Assembly (NCBI RefSeq): GCF_000153305.1
Contig: NZ_CH724107.1
Location: 2,139,117 to 2,203,116 of the forward strand
DNA length: 64,000 bases
Direction of reading: 5' to 3'
Source: Oceanicola granulosus HTCC2516
GTDB taxonomy: Bacteria > Pseudomonadota > Alphaproteobacteria > Rhodobacterales > Rhodobacteraceae
A program made the translations under genes and the position numbers. The notes under the pieces were generated by a model that saw only the letters and a program-made list of their open reading frames with translations, ran no database searches and was not told the origin of the DNA. Shown here one piece after another: positions 1 to 9,283 of this stretch (position 1 is the stretch's first letter; each line of letters begins with the position of its first letter).

Positions 1-95
1 GCCATGAGCGGTGGCGCGAGCGCCTATAGACACCACGCGCGGCAGGCTCAACAGGAGGTGAAGCCCCTGCGCTCTCAGGACACAGCTTCGCAGGT

Positions 96-791
96 TCAGG
101 TCCGGGCCTTTTCGAACGCGGCCCAGGCCGCCTCGAAGGCGTCGAAATCAAAGCCCGGCTTGCGGGCTGCATCCAGCACGATGGCTTCGGTGCCCCGCAT
201 CTTGCTGATCGCGGCGCTTAGCTCGGCCACGTAATCCTTCGGGATGACCAGTGCCCCGTGCCGGTCGGCGTGGATGAGATCGCCATCGGCGATAACGAGG
301 CCGAAGACCGTGACCGGCGTGCCTATCTCGCGCACGTGGACGAAGGCGTGGCTGGGGCCGACCGCGCCGGCGATCACCGGGAAGCCCGCCGGCAGGTCAC
401 CGAGGTCCCGCATCACGCCGTTGGTAAACGCCCCGGCGAGGCCGAAGCCCTTGTGAACCGAGGTGTTGATCTCGCCCCAGAAGGCGCCGACGGCATCGGT
501 GCCATCGACGTCCTCGACCACCGCCAGGGCGGGCCGGGGACCGGTCGCCATGTGACGGTAGTAGTCCATTCGCCGGGTCCGGATCACTTCCGGCGCCTCA
601 TCCGGGGGGGCGGCGGCCGCAATCTTCGCGGTGCGGGCCACGCCGACGATGGCGCCCGCCTCCGGGTCGCTGCACAGGACCGTGCCGCGCGTGAAGCGGT
701 CGAAGCCGCGTTTGCCCTCGATCACTTCGATGGCGTTGCAGACGGTGGGCGTGTCGACCTTGCGCAGAAGGTCCAGAAGCTCGGGGGTCAT
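96..791 (-). CDS. RraA/HMG-aldolase-family protein
   Basis: This 231-residue protein has the RraA fold, shared by 4-hydroxy-4-methyl-2-oxoglutarate and 4-carboxy-4-hydroxy-2-oxoadipate aldolases and by the RNase E inhibitor RraA. The N-terminus (LLRKVDTPTVCNAIE) and the central NGVMRDLGDLPAGFPV stretch match the family. The Arg-Asp of that stretch is the metal/substrate-binding pair of the aldolases, and HADRHGALVIP near residue 180 is also typical. It is the last gene of the leftward catabolic operon, and its ATG overlaps the stop of the hydrolase gene by four bases (ATGA). In a catabolic operon an aldolase or decarboxylase acting on an oxo-diacid is more likely than the RNase E role. The substrate cannot be read from sequence. 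Confidence 0.85.
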   Translation of the reverse strand: MTPELLDLLRKVDTPTVCNAIEVIEGKRGFDRFTRGTVLCSDPEAGAIVGVARTAKIAAAAPPDEAPEVIRTRRMDYYRHMATGPRPALAVVEDVDGTDAVGAFWGEINTSVHKGFGLAGAFTNGVMRDLGDLPAGFPVIAGAVGPSHAFVHVREIGTPVTVFGLVIADGDLIHADRHGALVIPKDYVAELSAAISKMRGTEAIVLDAARKPGFDFDAFEAAWAAFEKART

Positions 792-1483
792 GGTGTCTCC
801 AGCCAGCGGGCCAGCGCCGCGTTGGTCTCGTCCGGTTTCTCCAGGGTGGGCAGATGGCCCGCGCCCTCGATGATCTCGAGCGTCGCCCTGGGCAGCAGGC
901 CCGCCATCAACTCGTGCCGCGCCACGGGGCAGAGCGCGTCATGCCGCCCGCAAAGCACCAGTGCGGGGCCGTCGAAGGCCTGCAGTGCCTCGCTCTGATC
1001 CGGGCGGTCCCGCAAGGCGAGGGACTGCCGGATGAAGACCTCCGGCCCCAGATCCCGCGCCATCGCCGCGCAGAGCTCCAGAAGCTTCGGATTGCCGGGG
1101 CCATCGGCGAGGTAGTTCGGGATCATCTCGTCGCGCATGACCTCGGCCAGCTCGCCGGCGCGGGCCTTTTCGATCTGCGGGCCGCGGCGGAGCTTGACGG
1201 TGTCGGCCTCGGCCAGCGGGTTGGTGTCGAGCAGCGCGATGCGGTCGACGCGGCCCGGCGCCTGCCGAAGAACCTCCATCGCCACGATCCCGCCCATGGA
1301 CAGGCCCGCCAGGGCGAAGCGGTCCGGCGCCCGAGCCAGGACCTCGGCGGCCAGGGCCTGCACGGTCTCGGCGCCCGAGATAGGCGCGTGATGCACCGCC
1401 CGGCGTCCCGAGAAATACGTGGTCTGCGGGCTGAAGAGCCGCGCATCGCACATCATGCCGGGCAGGAGGACGAGCGGTGTCAT
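788..1483 (-). CDS. alpha/beta hydrolase
   Basis: This 231-residue cytoplasmic alpha/beta-hydrolase starts MTPLVLLPGMMCDARLF. The nucleophile elbow GLSMGG (about residue 75), the Asp of CGRHDALCP (about 180) and the His of GAGHLPTLEK (about 205) form the expected Ser-Asp-His triad. The oxyanion strand LLPGMMCD lies at the N-terminus. I chose the start at 1483 because GGGGGAGG precedes it at good spacing; the frame stays open further upstream but reads like low-complexity shadow. It could cleave an ester, a lactone or a C-C bond. Its place between the bicupin and the RraA-family gene suggests it acts on an intermediate between them, which is inference. Confidence 0.85.
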   Translation of the reverse strand: MTPLVLLPGMMCDARLFSPQTTYFSGRRAVHHAPISGAETVQALAAEVLARAPDRFALAGLSMGGIVAMEVLRQAPGRVDRIALLDTNPLAEADTVKLRRGPQIEKARAGELAEVMRDEMIPNYLADGPGNPKLLELCAAMARDLGPEVFIRQSLALRDRPDQSEALQAFDGPALVLCGRHDALCPVARHELMAGLLPRATLEIIEGAGHLPTLEKPDETNAALARWLETP

Positions 1484-1521
1484 CGGTCTGGTGCCTCCCC
1501 CGGGCTGCCTGCAATCTTCAA

Positions 1522-2490
1522 TCAGCTTCCGGTCCAGCTGGGGCCGGCCGGGTCCTCGGTGCCCACGATGTGGTAGAGCGCGGCCTCGCCGGTCATCGAC
1601 GGCACGGCGGAATGGGCGAGATCCTCGGGCACCGACATGGTGTCGCCGGGGGCGAGCGTCGCCGAGCCGCCCTCCCAGTCCACGCGCCAATGCCCCCTGA
1701 CCGGCATCAGGACCGAGGGGCGGTCATGGCTGTGCCTGTCCTCGCGGGCCGAGCCGCGGGTGATGAAATCGACCTCGAAGCCCGGCCTGTCCTTGAGCAG
1801 GCCGGTCTCGCCGATCACCTTGCACGGGGTCTTGTCCGCCAGCGCCACCATGTCCCAGTAGCGCGCGACGTGGTTAGGCAGGACCTCCGCCGTGGTGGGC
1901 TCGGGCCGCTTGGCCAGCTCCTCGTCGGACATCAGCGGCATGGGCTTCACCCCTTCCGGCAGGGACTGCTGGCGCTTGGTATCGTAGAGCTTGCCGTCCT
2001 CGCCCAGCACCAGACCATGGTCGGCGGCATCCTCGATCACCTGCGGCGCCCACATCACGCCGCCCCCGGCATCGTCGCCGCCAAGGATCGCCATGATCAT
2101 GCCGTAATCGGTGCCGATGTTCTCGAACCCGCGGAAGATGCCGGTGGGGATGTTGAAAATGTCACCCTCCTCCAGCACCACCTCGCCCGCGGTGCCCCAG
2201 CGGCCCCAGAAGAACCGCCAGCGGCCCGACAGCACGAAGAACGCTTCGGCGGTGTGATGGTCATGCAGCGAGTTCCGGCACCGGGGCGGCTGGCCGGCCG
2301 CGCCGATGTTGAACCCGTGGGGGATGGAGATGTGCACGTGCTGGTCGGGCGACTCGGAGACGCCGCCGCCGATGATGGTGAAGTTCTCCTTCTGGTCGCT
2401 GCCGGGCGTGTGGGCATCGATGAAGGCGGTCTTGCAGGGTTGCAGCTCGCCGTAGCGGACGATGCGGGATGCGATGTCTTGCGGTGTCAT
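1522..2490 (-). CDS. two-cupin-domain protein, possible dioxygenase
   Basis: This 322-residue bicupin has a first cupin at about residues 55-145, with metal-ligand stretch NSLHDHHTAEAFFVLSG and closing motif EEGDIFNIPTGIFRGFEN. The second cupin is at about 225-320 (DRHSHDRPSVLMPVRGHW, then APGDTMSVPEDLAHSAV). Bicupins of this length include gentisate 1,2-dioxygenase-like ring-cleaving enzymes, but also oxalate-decarboxylase types and non-enzymatic proteins. The first domain keeps several His and a Glu able to bind a metal. The gene lies mid-operon after a SnoaL-fold gene. Oxygenative ring cleavage feeding the downstream hydrolase and aldolase would fit, but this is inference. Confidence 0.75.
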   Translation of the reverse strand: MTPQDIASRIVRYGELQPCKTAFIDAHTPGSDQKENFTIIGGGVSESPDQHVHISIPHGFNIGAAGQPPRCRNSLHDHHTAEAFFVLSGRWRFFWGRWGTAGEVVLEEGDIFNIPTGIFRGFENIGTDYGMIMAILGGDDAGGGVMWAPQVIEDAADHGLVLGEDGKLYDTKRQQSLPEGVKPMPLMSDEELAKRPEPTTAEVLPNHVARYWDMVALADKTPCKVIGETGLLKDRPGFEVDFITRGSAREDRHSHDRPSVLMPVRGHWRVDWEGGSATLAPGDTMSVPEDLAHSAVPSMTGEAALYHIVGTEDPAGPSWTGS

Positions 2491-2625
2491 TGATCTGTTC
2501 CTGAAGTTCGGGTTGGGATCAGAGGGTGCAAGCCGCCTGCCCCGGCGGCCGCGGGTTCAGCCGCCGCGCCCTCCGGCTGGCGAGAAAGCAGTGAATCCGG
2601 CTGAGAGCCTCGGGCAGCCTTGGCA

Positions 2626-3627
2626 TCACAGGTCTCCGGTCTTCAGCAGAATCTGCTTCCAGATTGCGGTTTCGTCGAAGAGGGTCCATTCGCGGCGCAG
2701 CTTTGGTGCCCCGCCGACCAGGAGGCCGAACTCGGCATGGCTGATGCCGAGCACGTAGACCTCCGCCCCCGTCGGTGCCCCGAACGCGCCCCAGCCTTCA
2801 TGCTTGCCATGCAGGCTCCAGCGCAGGGCCGATCGCGGCGGCATCATCGGGTCCTCGCGGCCGATCTGGTGGTGGATGGCGAAGGTGGCATTGGGAAAGG
2901 CCGCGCGCAGCCCCATCCAGAACCGATCGGCGCCGCCATGGCTCAGGGTCTCCAGACCGCCGGGATAGGAGAGATTTGCGCCGCGGTCGTAAGCCTCGGG
3001 GATCACGGTGAAATCGGCGCTCATGATCCGGGTCAGAATATCCGCGTGGCGCTGGCCCCATTCGTTGTCGTTGCCGCTTCCCTCATAGGGGCCCCCGACA
3101 TCGGTCTCAGGCGTCAGCGGCCTGACGCAGGCCTCTGGCCCGCCCTCCCGCGCGATCAGGTCGCGGGCGAAGTCCTTCGGCTCCCACCCCAGCTGGCGCA
3201 CGATGGCGCCCTGGTCGCGGATCAGCCATTCGTCGTCGATCTGGTTGTTCTTGGCATGGCAGTCGGCGAGGATCCTGTAGTGCAACTGCTTGCCCGTCGG
3301 GGCGCCGTAGACGCCGGGATAGGCGTGGGTCGCGGTGGAGTGGAGCCGGTGTGACGACAGCATCCCGGCTTCCGGCGCGCCGGACCAGATCACGTCCTCG
3401 CCATAGAGCGTCCTGTCGGGAAACTCGGCCAGCGTCGCCATGGTGGCGGCGATAACGCCCTGATTGCCCACCACCACGGATGCGGGCGATCGCACCACGA
3501 TCTCGGGCGCGTAGTAGTCATGCAGCGTCGCGATGCCGCGATCTTCCCAGATCTCCTTGGTGATCCCGATGATGTAATCGGGGAAGTCGGCGAATTTCGG
3601 GTCAAAGCCCTTCATCGGAGCGTTCAT
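2626..3627 (-). CDS. SnoaL/NTF2-fold two-domain protein (divergent paralogue)
   Basis: This 333-residue protein is built of two SnoaL-like (NTF2-superfamily) modules, at about residues 15-160 and 190-330. The first module carries the family pattern GAPTGKQLHYRI followed by QIDDEWLIRD. The second has ETLSHGGADRFWMGLRAAFPNA and AFGAPTGAEVYVLG. SnoaL proteins are small cone-shaped cyclases or isomerases, and many have no assigned chemistry. It is the most divergent of four related genes in this cluster. Its ATG overlaps the LacI stop by four bases, so the two are probably co-translated. Substrate unknown. Confidence 0.75.
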   Translation of the reverse strand: MNAPMKGFDPKFADFPDYIIGITKEIWEDRGIATLHDYYAPEIVVRSPASVVVGNQGVIAATMATLAEFPDRTLYGEDVIWSGAPEAGMLSSHRLHSTATHAYPGVYGAPTGKQLHYRILADCHAKNNQIDDEWLIRDQGAIVRQLGWEPKDFARDLIAREGGPEACVRPLTPETDVGGPYEGSGNDNEWGQRHADILTRIMSADFTVIPEAYDRGANLSYPGGLETLSHGGADRFWMGLRAAFPNATFAIHHQIGREDPMMPPRSALRWSLHGKHEGWGAFGAPTGAEVYVLGISHAEFGLLVGGAPKLRREWTLFDETAIWKQILLKTGDL

Positions 3628-4658
3628 GTGTCAGTCCATCCCTCTGGAATACGGGCAGACCCGCGCACGATCAGCGGAGCCTCGACAGCGATGTTTCGGG
3701 TTACGGTGGTCTCGATGCACTCGATCTGGGCGAGCAGCGCCTTGACGGTTTCCTCGACCATCCGCCTGGCGCGCTGGCGCACGGTGGTCAGGTTGTAGGA
3801 CAGCCAGGCCGCGGGCGGCACGTCATCGAAACCTATGACGGAGACGTCGCTGGGGATGCCGAGGCCCAGTTCATGGCGGATTACATCCATTGCGACGAAG
3901 GCCATGTGGTCGTTGGCGACGAACAAGGCGTCCGGGCGGCTTTCGGCGGGGGTGTCGAACATGGTGCGGGCCGCCGCCTTGGCCTGTTCGGCATCGAAGT
4001 TCCCGACTTCGCGCGCATGGAGGCTGCGATTCGCGGCAGTCAGCCCCGCGAGGAAACCGGCCTCGCGGTCCCGTTGCGTCGAGGCCCCCTTCCACCCGGC
4101 GATGTAGGCGATCCGGTCGTGCCCGCCCGCCAGCAGAAACTCGGCCACCTTTCGGCCGCCCTCGAAATTCTCGGAGGTGACGGCGGCGATGTCCTTGCGG
4201 TCGTCGTAGCGGTTGAACAGGACGACGGGCACGCCCGCGTTCTGGCAGCGTTTCGCGATGTCGGAGGACAGGCCGACCGAGGCGAAGACGATCCCGTCGA
4301 CCTGGTAGTCGAGCATCTCGCCCACCACGTCATCGATCTCGCCGTGCTTCTGCGAGGTGAGAAAAACCAGCACGTGGTAGCCTTCGCGCTGCAAGGCGTT
4401 CGACAGCTTTTCAAGGGCTTCGGGGTAAAAGTAGTTCTCCAGGTAGGCGACCACGAGCCCGATGATACGGCTCTTGCCGGAGACGATGGCCCGGGCGAGG
4501 ATGTTGGGCCGATAGCCGAGCGCCTCGGCGGCGTCGCGCACCTTCCGGGTGGTCTTGTCCGAGGCCGAGGCACCGGGGGTGAAGACCCGGCTAACCGCCG
4601 ACTGGCTGACCCCGGCCAGCCGCGCCACGTCGAGCGATGTGATCCTGCTCGCGGTCAT
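3624..4658 (-). CDS. LacI-family transcriptional regulator
   Basis: This 344-residue repressor has an N-terminal LacI helix-turn-helix and hinge (TSLDVARLAGVSQSAVSRVF to GYRPNILARAI, residues 5-60). The effector domain resembles periplasmic sugar-binding proteins (IIGLVVAYLENYFYPE to VIGFDDVPPAAWLSYNLTTVRQ). The gene lies inside the operon it probably controls, after the SDR and before the SnoaL gene. LacI-type palindromes with a central CG occur upstream of the ABC ATPase gene (12844-12859) and, as a half-match, upstream of the binding-protein gene (11706-11717), making autoregulation of the whole cluster likely. The inducer is presumably the imported compound or an early intermediate. Confidence 0.93.
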   Translation of the reverse strand: MTASRITSLDVARLAGVSQSAVSRVFTPGASASDKTTRKVRDAAEALGYRPNILARAIVSGKSRIIGLVVAYLENYFYPEALEKLSNALQREGYHVLVFLTSQKHGEIDDVVGEMLDYQVDGIVFASVGLSSDIAKRCQNAGVPVVLFNRYDDRKDIAAVTSENFEGGRKVAEFLLAGGHDRIAYIAGWKGASTQRDREAGFLAGLTAANRSLHAREVGNFDAEQAKAAARTMFDTPAESRPDALFVANDHMAFVAMDVIRHELGLGIPSDVSVIGFDDVPPAAWLSYNLTTVRQRARRMVEETVKALLAQIECIETTVTRNIAVEAPLIVRGSARIPEGWTDT

Positions 4659-4671
4659 GCGGGGCCCCTCC

Positions 4672-5436
4672 TCAATCCGCCGTCCATCCGCCGTCGACCA
4701 TCAGCGCCGTGCCGGTGATCAGCGCGGCCGCGTCGGAGGCAAGGAAGACCGCCGCCCCCATGATGTCCTCCACTTCGCCGATGCGCCCGAGCTTGATCTT
4801 CTCCTCCACCCAGGCGCGGCGGTCCGGGCGGTCGAAGGTCTGCTTGGTCAGCGGTGTGACGATGAAGGTCGGGCAGATCGTGTTGACCCGGATGCCGAGG
4901 GGGCCCCATTCGATCGCCATCGACTTGGTGAAGCCCTCGACGGCGTGCTTGGTTGCGGCATAGACGGCGCGGTCGACGCCGCCGACCTTCGCCATCTGGC
5001 TGGAGATGTTGATGAGCGATCCGGGCTTGCGCGCCTCCGCCAATCCTCTCGCAACGGCGCGGGTCAGGAAATAGGCGCCCTTCACGTTGAGGTCGCTCGC
5101 CGCGTCGAAATCCGCCTCCGTGGTGTCCAAGGCCGGGGCATGGCGGGCCAGTCCGGCGGAGTTGACGAGAATGTCGAAGGGTCCGCCCTCTGCCACTGCG
5201 GCTTCTGTGGCGTCCACGTCGGAGACATCGAGCGACAGCACCGAGGCGGTATGGCCTGCGGCCGTCAGCGCCTCCGCCAGGTCCGATAGCTTGTCGGCCG
5301 AGCGGGCCGCCAGCACCACCTCCGCCCCCGCCTCGGCGAGCGCCACGGCACTGGCGAGCCCGATGCCCGACGAGGCTCCGGCGACCAGAGCACGCTTGCC
5401 GTCCAGCCGGAACGAGGGGGTGCGCGGCAGCTCCAT
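4672..5436 (-). CDS. SDR-family oxidoreductase
   Basis: This 254-residue classical short-chain dehydrogenase/reductase has the NAD(P) motif GASSGIG at about residue 20, an NSAGLARH stretch near 90, a catalytic Ser in LINISSQ (about 140) and YAATK with catalytic Tyr/Lys (about 155). The C-terminus ends in the family's typical VDGGWT segment. Alanine/alpha-arginine follow the Rossmann strand (LAARSADKL), so cofactor choice is not obvious. Its ATG overlaps the stop of the preceding SnoaL gene by one base (TGATG), indicating translational coupling. It likely oxidises a secondary alcohol or reduces a ketone in the pathway also served by the HisD-like enzyme. Confidence 0.9.
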   Translation of the reverse strand: MELPRTPSFRLDGKRALVAGASSGIGLASAVALAEAGAEVVLAARSADKLSDLAEALTAAGHTASVLSLDVSDVDATEAAVAEGGPFDILVNSAGLARHAPALDTTEADFDAASDLNVKGAYFLTRAVARGLAEARKPGSLINISSQMAKVGGVDRAVYAATKHAVEGFTKSMAIEWGPLGIRVNTICPTFIVTPLTKQTFDRPDRRAWVEEKIKLGRIGEVEDIMGAAVFLASDAAALITGTALMVDGGWTAD

Positions 5437-6500
5437 CAGGCGGCGCCTACGGGGAACGGCAGCCGGCCGGGCACCCGGGCCTTGTTGAACTCGCGCAGGC
5501 GGGCGAAGACATCGACGTCAAGCTGGCGGTAGGCGTCGAGGATATCGACCATGACCCAGTTCTCGCGGATCTTGCCGCCTTCCAGCCGCCAGAAATCGAG
5601 CGACCGCATGGTGATCCGCTTGCCCGAGGGGGCGATCCCCATCCAGCCATCGTGCGTGACCGTCTGGATCATGTTCGGCCAGCCGGTAACGGCCGCGTAA
5701 TCGCCATCGCCGAAGAAGTGGTAGGTGATCTCGTCCAGATACCTGCCGCGGTCGGGCATGCCGTTCAGGAACGGGATCTGGTGCCAGTTGCGGAATCCCG
5801 CGATTCCCCGCCCGGTGCCGATCCCCGCGGGGCCGTACCAGTTCATGCGTTCGTGCCAGAACCGCTCCATCTCCATCACCTCCGGCCCGCCCTGGCCAGG
5901 GTGCTTCTTGAGGTGGTTCAGCATCTCGATGATGTGCTGCTGCGCGGCGCTGGAGCGGGCCTCGTCCCAGGGGCCGGGCACGATCCCGTCGAGGGTCATC
6001 GGCCCGGGGATACAGAGCTCCCGCCCGAGACTCGGCGCCATCGGCCAGGCATTCGCCTGCATCATCACCTCGGGGATGTCCCAGAGGGTCTGGATCTCGA
6101 CGACGCGGCCCCCCTCGAAGCGGTAGAACTCGTGGAACCGCATGTGGGTGAGGTGCCCGGTGGGCGGAATCTCGAGCCAGGGAGCGACGAAGGTGCCGAA
6201 GTAATGGCCGCCGCAGCCGACCCAGTCGCCGCCGTGCTCGTCCGGCCCGCCCATGACGATCCAGTCGCGCCGCTCCAGGTCCGGCATCGCCTCCAGCAGG
6301 GGCGCGTAGCAGGTGTCATAGAAGGCGTCCGGCCCGTCGAAGTCTCTAAAGGGATGCGGCATGTGGATCACCGCCGCGGGGGCGATCACCTGCCTGAGGG
6401 CGGCGCGCACACCTTCCGCGTCAAAATCCGCCATCGCCGCCCGGAGGGAGGCGAGCGCCCGCTTGTTGGAGGTTTGAACGTCGGTCATCTCGTCCCGCAT
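5436..6500 (-). CDS. SnoaL/NTF2-fold two-domain protein
   Basis: This protein of about 354 residues has two SnoaL-like modules. Module one ends IPPTGHLTHMRFHEFYRFEG followed by IQTLWDIPEVMMQANAWPM. Module two holds NWYGPAGIGTGRGIAG and GIAPSGKRITMRSLDFWRL, then KIRENWVMVDILD. The same layout and phrases recur in the gene at 13957-14958, and module two alone recurs in the gene at 7813-8358, so the three are paralogues. The start at 6500 (MRDEM) lies five bases after the preceding gene's stop; an in-frame ATG at 6488 is an alternative. Chemistry unknown: cyclase, isomerase or hydratase activity is possible for this fold. Confidence 0.8.
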   Translation of the reverse strand: MRDEMTDVQTSNKRALASLRAAMADFDAEGVRAALRQVIAPAAVIHMPHPFRDFDGPDAFYDTCYAPLLEAMPDLERRDWIVMGGPDEHGGDWVGCGGHYFGTFVAPWLEIPPTGHLTHMRFHEFYRFEGGRVVEIQTLWDIPEVMMQANAWPMAPSLGRELCIPGPMTLDGIVPGPWDEARSSAAQQHIIEMLNHLKKHPGQGGPEVMEMERFWHERMNWYGPAGIGTGRGIAGFRNWHQIPFLNGMPDRGRYLDEITYHFFGDGDYAAVTGWPNMIQTVTHDGWMGIAPSGKRITMRSLDFWRLEGGKIRENWVMVDILDAYRQLDVDVFARLREFNKARVPGRLPFPVGAA

Positions 6501-6505
6501 CCCCG

Positions 6506-7816
6506 TCACTCCGCCGCGGTGCCATAAGCGACGTTGCGGCCGCCGTAGCGGCGCACGCGGATGTTGCATTGCTCGGCATGGCCGACGAAGCCCTCCAGCA
6601 TACAAAGCCGCGAGCCGTATTCGCCGATCTGCGCCGCCGCCTCGTCGGTGGTGATCTTCTGGTAGCTGTGGGTCTTCAGGAACTTGCCGACCCAAAGACC
6701 GCCGGTATAGCGCCCGGCCTTCTTCGTCGGCAGCGTGTGGTTGGTGCCGATCACCTTGTCGCCGTTGGCGACATTGGTGCGCGGGCCGAGGAACAGCGCG
6801 CCGTAGCTGTGCATCTGCTCCAGATACCAGTCGTCGCGGTCGGTCATCACCTGCACGTGCTCGTACGCCATGTCGTTGGCGACCTGCAGCATCTCCTCGT
6901 GGCTGTCGCAGAGCACCACGTCGCCGTAATCCTCCCAACTCGCCCGTGCGGTCTCGGCGGTGGGCAGGATCGCCAGCAGCCGGTCGATCTCCTCCAGCGT
7001 CGCCTCGGCCAGCTGGCGCGAGTTGGTGATCAGGCAGGCGGGCGAGTTGTAGCCGTGCTCGGCCTGGCCCAGCAGGTCGGTGGCGCAGAGCTCGGCGTCC
7101 ACCGTCTCGTCGGCGATCACCATCGTCTCCGTCGGCCCGGCGAAGAGGTCGATCCCGACCCGGCCGTAGAGCTGTCGCTTGGCCTCGGCGACGAAGGCAT
7201 TGCCGGGGCCGACCAGCATGTGCACCGGCTCGATGGTCTCGGTCCCGAGGGCCATCGACCCCACCGCCTGGATGCCGCCGAGGGCATAGATCTCATGCGC
7301 GCCGCCGAGGTGCATGGCGGCCACCACCGCCGGGTTCGGCTCGCCCTTGAAGGGCGCGGTGGCGGCGGCGATGCGCGGCACGCCGGCAACGGTGGCGGTG
7401 GCGACCGACATATGCGCCGAGGCGACCATCGGGAACTTGCCGGCGGGCACGTAGCAGCCCACCGACTGCACCGGGATGTTGCGGTGCCCGAGGATCACGC
7501 CGGGCATCGGCTCCACCTCGATATCGGTCATCGAGTCGCGCTGGGCGCGGGCGAACCCCATCACCTGGGCCTGGGCGAATTTGATGTCCTCCATGTCCCG
7601 CGCGGAGACCTTGGACATCAGCCCCTCGATCTGGCCCCGGGTCAGGCGGAAGCTCTCGGGCGCGTAGTTGTCGAACTTCTGGCTCATCTCGCGCACGGCC
7701 GCGTCGCCCCGCGCCTCGATATCGGCCAGCGCCGCCTCCACGGTGCCGCGCACCTTGGCGTCGTCCTCGGCGCGGTCGGTTTCGGGTTTCGATTGCTTGA
7801 GATGCTGAATGCTCAT
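6506..7816 (-). CDS. HisD-fold zinc alcohol dehydrogenase (HpsN-like)
   Basis: This 436-residue member of the histidinol dehydrogenase family is probably not the biosynthetic HisD, because it sits in a catabolic operon. It keeps the zinc ligands (Gln and His of [11 protein letters not shown], Asp/His further on, His of the C-terminal EGFVGHAEQ), the catalytic Glu-His in DMAYEHVQV, and the GTNHTLPT loop. HisD-fold enzymes perform two successive NAD-dependent oxidations from primary alcohol to acid. The catabolic branch includes sulfopropanediol dehydrogenase HpsN, and the [20 protein letters not shown] segment matches my memory of that branch. The substrate need not be a sulfonate. Its start overlaps the next SnoaL stop by four bases. 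Confidence 0.85.
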   Translation of the reverse strand: MSIQHLKQSKPETDRAEDDAKVRGTVEAALADIEARGDAAVREMSQKFDNYAPESFRLTRGQIEGLMSKVSARDMEDIKFAQAQVMGFARAQRDSMTDIEVEPMPGVILGHRNIPVQSVGCYVPAGKFPMVASAHMSVATATVAGVPRIAAATAPFKGEPNPAVVAAMHLGGAHEIYALGGIQAVGSMALGTETIEPVHMLVGPGNAFVAEAKRQLYGRVGIDLFAGPTETMVIADETVDAELCATDLLGQAEHGYNSPACLITNSRQLAEATLEEIDRLLAILPTAETARASWEDYGDVVLCDSHEEMLQVANDMAYEHVQVMTDRDDWYLEQMHSYGALFLGPRTNVANGDKVIGTNHTLPTKKAGRYTGGLWVGKFLKTHSYQKITTDEAAAQIGEYGSRLCMLEGFVGHAEQCNIRVRRYGGRNVAYGTAAE

Positions 7817-8358
7817 TCGCCTTGTCCTTGCATTACGGGTCGGTGCGGCGATCTTTCGCCCCGGTCGAAGGCCTCCCAGCCTTCGCCGTTGAAAACGTCA
7901 TGGCCGAGCTGGGCCAGCACGTGGGGGAAATCGACCATCACCCAGTTGTCGGTGATCTTGCCGTCCTCGACCTTCCAGAAATCCATGTAGCGGATCTCGA
8001 CCCGCTTGCCGGTCGGCGCGATGCCCATGAAGGGGCCGGAGTGGGTCGCCTCCTGCCGGCCGAACGCGGCCGCCCATTCGCCCATGTAAAGCCGCGCCTC
8101 GTCGATGCAGCTCTTTTCCGAGAAGGCCGCCTGGAACGGGCGCTGCCAGTTGTCCTGGAACTCCTTCAGGCCATTCTTGGTGCCGCAGCCGAAGTTGCCC
8201 ATCCAGCGAACGGACTGGCTGAAGAACTGGCCGATATCATCGATCCGGTGATCGTTGAGACCGTCGACCATGCCCTCGATCACGGCCCGGGTCGCCTCGG
8301 TCTTGCTCATGTCGGTGTCGCGGCTGAGCACCGCCTGCTCTGGTCGGGAGCCTTTCAT
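7813..8358 (-). CDS. SnoaL/NTF2-fold single-domain protein
   Basis: This 181-residue protein carries one SnoaL-like module. [20 protein letters not shown] and [20 protein letters not shown], then [23 protein letters not shown], align with the second module of the 354-residue and 333-residue paralogues nearby. It therefore looks like a half-length relative. The start at 8358 lies three bases after the permease stop, giving close coupling. A Met 16 codons inside (8310) would give a start closer to the domain but lacks a visible ribosome site. Function unknown. Confidence 0.8.
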   Translation of the reverse strand: MKGSRPEQAVLSRDTDMSKTEATRAVIEGMVDGLNDHRIDDIGQFFSQSVRWMGNFGCGTKNGLKEFQDNWQRPFQAAFSEKSCIDEARLYMGEWAAAFGRQEATHSGPFMGIAPTGKRVEIRYMDFWKVEDGKITDNWVMVDFPHVLAQLGHDVFNGEGWEAFDRGERSPHRPVMQGQGE

Positions 8359-8361
8359 CGG

Positions 8362-9273
8362 TCAGCCTTTCACGGCGCCGGCGGTCAGGCCGCTGACGAT
8401 CTGGCGCTGGAAGAACATGATGAGCACGAAGAGCGGCGCGGTGGCCGAGACCACGGCGGCGACGGCGAACATCACGTTCCCCTCCACCTGCGTGGTGCCG
8501 AGGAAGCTGGCGATCGCGGGGATCATGGTCTCGTTCTTCTCCGACAGCAGCATCGAGGTCACCGCGAAGTCGTTGTAGGCGAGAAGGAAGGAGAACAGCC
8601 CGGTGGTGATCACCCCCGGCCACATCACCGGGATGATCACGTGCCGGAAGGCCTGGAAGCGGGTGCAGCCGTCGACCATGGCGCTCTCGTCCATGTCCTT
8701 GGGGATGTTCAGGAAAAAGCTGTGCAGCATCCACAGGGTGAAAGGCTGGTTGATCGCCACCAGCACGATGATCGTCGTCGGCAGGATGCCCCAGACGTTC
8801 CATTCGAAGAACGGCAGCAGGTAGCCCGAGACCAGGGTGATATGCGGCATGGCGCGGAACACCAGCGCGGCCATCAGGAGCCAGAAGGCGTATTGCTTGC
8901 CCGAGCGCGCCAGGGCGTAGCCGCCGAGGGTGCCGAAGGTCAGCGAGATGACCACGGTGAAGAAGACCACGATGCAGCTGTTGAGCGCGGCGCGCCAGAA
9001 CTCCTCCTGCACCCAGGCGCCTTCGTAGCCGCGCAGCGTGAAGGCGCTGCCGGTCTCGGCGATGGTGTTGGTGCCGCGCAGGGCGTTGGTCCAGTCGGCC
9101 TTGGAGAAGAAGTCCGCCTGCACCTTGAAGCTGCCCCAGACCGTCCAGAGGAAGGGGAAGGCGGCGATCACCAGCCAGAGGCCGACGAGCAGGAAGGAGA
9201 TCACGGTCAGCGCCGAGGGCATCTGCCGGGCGGCAGCCGAGGAGGAGGAAGGATCGAGGGTCGTGATGGTCAT
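8362..9273 (-). CDS. carbohydrate-type ABC transporter permease (MalG-like)
   Basis: This 303-residue inner-membrane permease of the MalG/UgpE type has about six hydrophobic helices. The first is FLLVGLWLVIAAFPFLWTVW. The cytoplasmic EAA loop reads DMDESAMVDGCTRFQAFRHVIIPVMWPG, the docking site for the ATPase. It pairs with the MalF-like permease encoded just upstream (10-base gap) to form the membrane channel of the cluster's importer. The MalFG subclass takes up sugars, polyols, glycerophosphodiesters and related polar compounds. The substrate here is not determined. Confidence 0.92.
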   Translation of the reverse strand: MTITTLDPSSSSAAARQMPSALTVISFLLVGLWLVIAAFPFLWTVWGSFKVQADFFSKADWTNALRGTNTIAETGSAFTLRGYEGAWVQEEFWRAALNSCIVVFFTVVISLTFGTLGGYALARSGKQYAFWLLMAALVFRAMPHITLVSGYLLPFFEWNVWGILPTTIIVLVAINQPFTLWMLHSFFLNIPKDMDESAMVDGCTRFQAFRHVIIPVMWPGVITTGLFSFLLAYNDFAVTSMLLSEKNETMIPAIASFLGTTQVEGNVMFAVAAVVSATAPLFVLIMFFQRQIVSGLTAGAVKG

Positions 9274-9283
9274 GGGTCTCTCC

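Noticed and set aside
258-998. Plus-strand frame opposite the RraA and hydrolase genes
   Set aside because: No recognisable domain or ribosome site; the minus-strand genes show family motifs throughout.
6506-7816. Biosynthetic histidinol dehydrogenase (hisD)
   Set aside because: No other his gene nearby, and it is embedded in a catabolic operon with an importer; HpsN-like features fit better.
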